Shown here piece by piece: positions 20,957-23,414 of a DNA stretch of 23,414 nt (positions are counted from its first letter, which is position 1; every line of letters begins with the position of its first letter). A model generated the notes under the pieces. The model made no database searches. It had not been told where the DNA came from and saw nothing but the letters and a program-made list of their open reading frames with translations. The stretch is from assembly GCA_964366875.1 (NCBI GenBank), contig CAYIVF010000008.1, positions 1 through 23,414 on the forward strand. Reading direction: 5' to 3'. This DNA comes from CAYIVF01 sp964366875 (GTDB lineage: Bacteria; Patescibacteriota; Minisyncoccia; Minisyncoccales; Staskawiczbacteraceae). The translations under genes were made by a program, and so were the position numbers.

Positions 20957-21445
20957 CTATTTTTTCTCTAATACTACAAAAGAATAATCAAATTTATTTT
21001 TCTCATCGGCTTTATTGTCTATTCGTTTCACTTCTTTCCAGTTGTTTATATCAAATTCAGGAAAATATGTGTCGCCTTCAAAACTTTGGTGAATATAGGT
21101 CAGATATAATCTATTTGCCAAAGGCAGAAATTGTTTGTAAACTGACGCTCCTCCGCAAATCATTACTTCTGGCTCTGATTTTGTCATTTCTAAAAGCTCA
21201 TCTATAGAATGTGCTATAAAACAGCCTTCGGGCGGAACATAATTTGGGTCGTTGTTTAAAATAATATTTTTTCTGTCTGGCAGAGGTTTTTCTCCAATGG
21301 ATTTAAAAGTGTTTAAACCCATTACAATTGTTTTGCCCAATGTGGCTTCTTTAAAATACTTAAAATCAGCGGGCAAATGCCACGGCAAAGAATTTTTATT
21401 TCCGATTACCCTGTTTTCTGCCACCGCAGATATCATTGAAATCAT
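20957..21445 (-). CDS. folA: Dihydrofolate reductase
   Basis: 162 residues from ATG 21445. Reduces dihydrofolate, produced by thymidylate synthase, back to tetrahydrofolate using NADPH. MISMISAVAENRVIGNKNSL then PWHLPADFKYFKEAT is the classic N-terminus, with the catalytic acid at D27 in the numbering used for E. coli. GKTIVMGLNTFKSIG-KPLPDR and VMICGGASVYKQFLPLANRLYLTYI (NADPH site) follow. The start overlaps the end of the tmk remnant by four bases (ATGA). An upstream extension to 21523 is tmk's own tail in another frame. It stands next to thyA, dcd and tmk, the genes it serves. Confidence 0.97.
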   Translation of the reverse strand: MISMISAVAENRVIGNKNSLPWHLPADFKYFKEATLGKTIVMGLNTFKSIGEKPLPDRKNIILNNDPNYVPPEGCFIAHSIDELLEMTKSEPEVMICGGASVYKQFLPLANRLYLTYIHQSFEGDTYFPEFDINNWKEVKRIDNKADEKNKFDYSFVVLEKK

Positions 21446-22170
21446 GAAATTCTTTTTTCGATTACTTTTACTACTTTTAAATTTATTATTCCAGGAGCGA
21501 GCAATTTTCCTTTTTTTATACATTCTATTACCTTAAAATCTCTCGGAAATTCTTTTGCCCCAACCAAATAAGAATTTAAGGCGTTTTCTTGGTGATTTTT
21601 GTCTTTCTCAAGTATATCTTGCTTATTACTATTTCCCAAATAAGCCCTTCTTCTTTTCTGCTTATATTTATCAGTTATATTATGAGCTAATTTTAAAGAA
21701 AATTCAGCAGAGGTTTTCAAAATAAATGTGCAATCTGGTTTCGGTATTTGAAAGATGCCGTATTCTAGATTATACAACCAATTTGCATATTTTTTCCACT
21801 CTTTTTTGTTTTTTCGCCCTAATCTGCTTTAGAGAATTTTTCCTCCCTGATGGCCAAGATTGGAAACAACATATCTGTCAGAAATAACAATTTTTCCTTC
21901 CGAAAGCCATTTTCTTATTTTAAAACTAGCGTCATATCTGTCTATAGCAAAAAAGATAGAGGCGACATAGGGCCCCACTTCTTCTGAACTTCCATACTTC
22001 CCGGTCAAATAATCATCGATTAATGCTGACGACCTTTCGCCATGTTGAGGAAAGTCAATTTTTTCTACTTTATATCCTTTTTTCGCAAAATATTCAGCCA
22101 ACAATTTTGTCTGCGTTGACTTTCCGCACCCGTCAATTCCCTCAAAAACAAAAAATTTCCCTTTTTTCAT
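21442..22170 (-). pseudogene. tmk: Thymidylate kinase gene split by an in-frame TAA
   Basis: The minus strand from ATG 22170 reads a proper dTMP kinase N-terminus: P-loop GIDGCGKST (11-19), then D98-R99-Y100 in SDRYVVSNLGHQGGKIL, and stops at TAA 21829-21831 (codon 114). The same frame continues to TGA 21442-21444: 17 codons after the stop come WLYNLEYGIFQIPKPD, KRRRAYLGN, then KDKNHQENALNSYLVGAKEF and FKVIECIKKGKLLAP, which are the second half of the family. No base shift is needed. The stop lies in a segment L-stop-S-R-L-G-R that seems to be about seven residues more than the family carries between GGKI and the K/E-rich helix, and its DNA forms a small hairpin. dTMP kinase is normally essential. 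So this is an insertion that broke the gene, a sequencing or assembly error, readthrough, or two complementing fragments (an in-frame TTG exists at 21777). Confidence 0.85.
21817..21834. repeat. Hairpin-forming segment with the stop codon in tmk
   Basis: CCCTAA (21817-21822), loop TCTGCT, TTAGAG (21829-21834): six pairs with one mismatch on DNA (a G-U pair in the minus-strand RNA). The TTAGAG arm, read on the minus strand as CTCTAA, supplies the TAA. Arms resemble the miaA palindrome (TTAGAGG / CCTCTAA) but in the opposite order, so kinship is uncertain. Confidence 0.45.
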
Positions 22171-22240
22171 GTATTATAATTATTTTTAGCTTTACTTCTC
22201 GTTCCAATCAATTCTTTCGCGCTTGCCGGCATCTTTTTCT

Positions 22241-22780
22241 TTAAACCTGTTTTTCTTTTTCCTCTGTTGTAACTCTCCCCCCTTGCCATTGGCCCCGATA
22301 AAGATTAGAATCTCCTCTTACTTCCGAAAACATTATATGCAATACCCGAGCTCCCATTTCCAAATCAAAAGGTTCTTCCCTAAAATTATATATCCCCATA
22401 GATAATTCTCCGCAATATCCGGGAGGAACTTGCCCGCCAAAAATATACACCCCAGACCTGAATAAAGTCGACCTAGGAGTTGAGATTGCCAGAATATCAT
22501 CGGGCATATTCACTTTTTCTACTGTCTTCATCAAATAATAAACCTCGGGTTCCAGCGATATTCTTACGGTTTTTCCTTCTTCATATTTTGCGACAAGTTC
22601 CATCTTCGGTGTCTCTCGATCTACAACACCCATAAAGCCCTTACCGGAAATCTTATATAACTCTCCTATTCTTATATCAAAACCAGCGCCTTCTGGCGCG
22701 GTTAACTCGCGTTCGCAAAGCCCCTCCATTAATTTTTTTTCTTTTACTAATTGCAATAATTGTTTTGCTCCGATAAACAT
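22241..22780 (-). CDS. dcd: dCTP deaminase / dUTPase family protein
   Basis: 179 residues. Makes dUTP or dUMP from dCTP, feeding thymidylate synthase. Marks: FIGAKQLLQLV at the start, GAGFDIRIGELYKI (motif around D-x-R-x-G), ILAISTPRSTLFRSGVYIFGG, QVPPGYCGELSMGIYNF with the acidic residue where the catalytic glutamate is expected, ARVLHIMFSEV and YRGQWQGGR near the end. The S-R-S-S-L motif of canonical enzymes is altered to TPRSTLFRSG, so whether it deaminates, hydrolyses dUTP or does both is open. 15 bases after the thyA stop and 70 bases before the tmk start. Confidence 0.87.
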   Translation of the reverse strand: MFIGAKQLLQLVKEKKLMEGLCERELTAPEGAGFDIRIGELYKISGKGFMGVVDRETPKMELVAKYEEGKTVRISLEPEVYYLMKTVEKVNMPDDILAISTPRSTLFRSGVYIFGGQVPPGYCGELSMGIYNFREEPFDLEMGARVLHIMFSEVRGDSNLYRGQWQGGRVTTEEKEKQV

Positions 22781-22795
22781 AATTTTAAAATAATT

Positions 22796-23414
22796 TTATT
22801 TTTTATTTTTTTGCACAAATTCTTTCCAGCTTTTACTAACTATTCCTCCAACCGGAGTAAGTGAAGCTTTAATCGCCGTATGCGACTCATAACCTATAAG
22901 CTCTACGCTCTCAGGCTTAAAATCATCTATCTCTTTAAGATTGGCATCTATTTTTACTGCGGGAAATGGTTTGGGCTCGCGCTCTAATTGTTCTTTTATG
23001 GCATCAACGTGATTTTCATAATAATGAACATCCCCAAAAGTGTGGATAAATTCGCCGGGTTTGTTACCAGTTATTTGCGCCAGTATTAGTGTCAGCAAGG
23101 CATAACTAGCTATATTAAAAGGGACTCCCAAAAATACATCAGCCGTGCGCTGATAAAGCTGAAGTGATAACTTTCCGCCATTGGTATTTACTTGGAACAT
23201 GTTGTGACAAATTGGAAAACGACATGCTTCCTCGGGCGAAGCCATTTCGTAAAGGTATTCTGGATTCCAAACACTGATTAATGCGTTATGCGCGCTTTTG
23301 TCTTTGCGCAATGTATCAATCATCCATTGCAATTGATCAATAGTTTTACCGGTTTTTGCCGGCCAGTGACGCCACATATCTCCATAAACATGAGGCAGAT
23401 TTCCGTGTTTTTCT
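22796..23414 (-). CDS. thyA: Thymidylate synthase (5' end beyond window)
   Basis: 206 codons visible; the reading frame runs off the right edge (LPHVYGDMWRHW continues upstream of the first internal Met). Methylates dUMP to dTMP with methylene-tetrahydrofolate. The catalytic cysteine sits in CRFPICHNMFQV, followed by GKLSLQLYQRTADVFLGVPFN and IASYALLTLILAQITG, then FIHTFGDVHYYENHVD: the family's dUMP- and folate-binding core. The more usual P-P-C-H is P-I-C-H here. First visible gene of the dTMP cluster (thyA-dcd-tmk-folA). A perfect 9-mer TGTGGATAA lies within it at 23041-23049, taken as chance. Confidence 0.96.
   Translation of the reverse strand, partial: EKHGNLPHVYGDMWRHWPAKTGKTIDQLQWMIDTLRKDKSAHNALISVWNPEYLYEMASPEEACRFPICHNMFQVNTNGGKLSLQLYQRTADVFLGVPFNIASYALLTLILAQITGNKPGEFIHTFGDVHYYENHVDAIKEQLEREPKPFPAVKIDANLKEIDDFKPESVELIGYESHTAIKASLTPVGGIVSKSWKEFVQKNKK

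Noticed and set aside
21442..22170. Explaining the tmk stop by an alternative genetic code
   Set aside because: The stop is TAA, which ends many intact genes here, and TGA also behaves as a stop (miaB, tmk end). No recoding is supported.
22167..22240. Possible dcd frameshift (frame ending in GKRERIDWNEK) and a 21-codon ORF (ATG 22232) overlapping the tmk start
   Set aside because: dcd ends naturally after YRGQWQGGRVTTEE with a short charged tail; the other frames are short, charged and start-less or too small to support.
23041..23049. Perfect DnaA-type 9-mer in thyA
   Set aside because: Isolated, within coding sequence, no repeat context or AT-rich unwinding region; not an origin.
1..23414. 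CRISPR arrays, tRNA or rRNA genes, insertion sequences, integron attC sites
   Set aside because: No regularly spaced repeats, no cloverleaf or rRNA-like sequence, and no transposase or integrase frames were seen on reading both strands.

Overview
The window reads as a piece of a small-genome Candidate Phyla Radiation (Patescibacteria, probably Parcubacteria-like) bacterium. This rests on several things seen together: AT-rich sequence with few Shine-Dalgarno leaders, a threonyl-tRNA synthetase without its N-terminal TGS domain, a DUF5667-type exported protein with a Cys-rich tail, a YerC-type TrpR-like regulator, an isopentenyl phosphate kinase, and many conserved proteins of unknown function. 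The standard bacterial code fits: TGA stops several genes in ATGA overlaps. No rRNA, tRNA, CRISPR array or transposase was seen.

Layout. (a) 1-2470: a truncated exported Cys-containing protein (minus), a GC-rich orphan exported protein (plus), a decayed XRE/HTH fragment (minus) and a small membrane-anchored protein (minus). A 30-bp repeat carrying a perfect DnaA-box-like 9-mer and promoter-like elements lies upstream of both AT-rich minus-strand exported/anchored genes. (b) 2511-4043: rnhB and a probable isopentenyl phosphate kinase (minus). (c) 4138-8412: a tight minus-strand run of eight small genes (SAM methyltransferase, GNAT, two CYTH proteins, Nudix, GNAT, two Nudix) behind an extended -10 promoter. 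(d) 8552-9600: an orphan GC-rich gene behind a three-arm, attenuator-like leader, then a TrpR-like regulator whose promoter carries an operator-like inverted repeat. (e) 9605-19476: plus-strand dnaE, thrS, a multi-pass membrane protein and a DUF5667 protein, a strong terminator, then miaB-miaA. (f) 19495-23414: a convergent minus-strand cluster thyA-dcd-tmk-folA-gatB; apart from gatB it is a dTMP synthesis set (dCTP to dUMP/dUTP, dUMP to dTMP, folate recycling, dTMP to dTDP).

The most unusual signal is a set of short palindromic DNA elements inside conserved housekeeping genes. They lie in frame in rnhB (two), thrS and miaA, where they add short peptides at places where the family is normally shorter. 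A related-looking hairpin in tmk carries a TAA and splits this normally essential gene into two in-frame halves. The miaA palindrome and the miaA/gatB terminator share the same loop and near-identical arms differing by a compensatory base-pair change. These judgements on family length come from memory of the families, not from an alignment.
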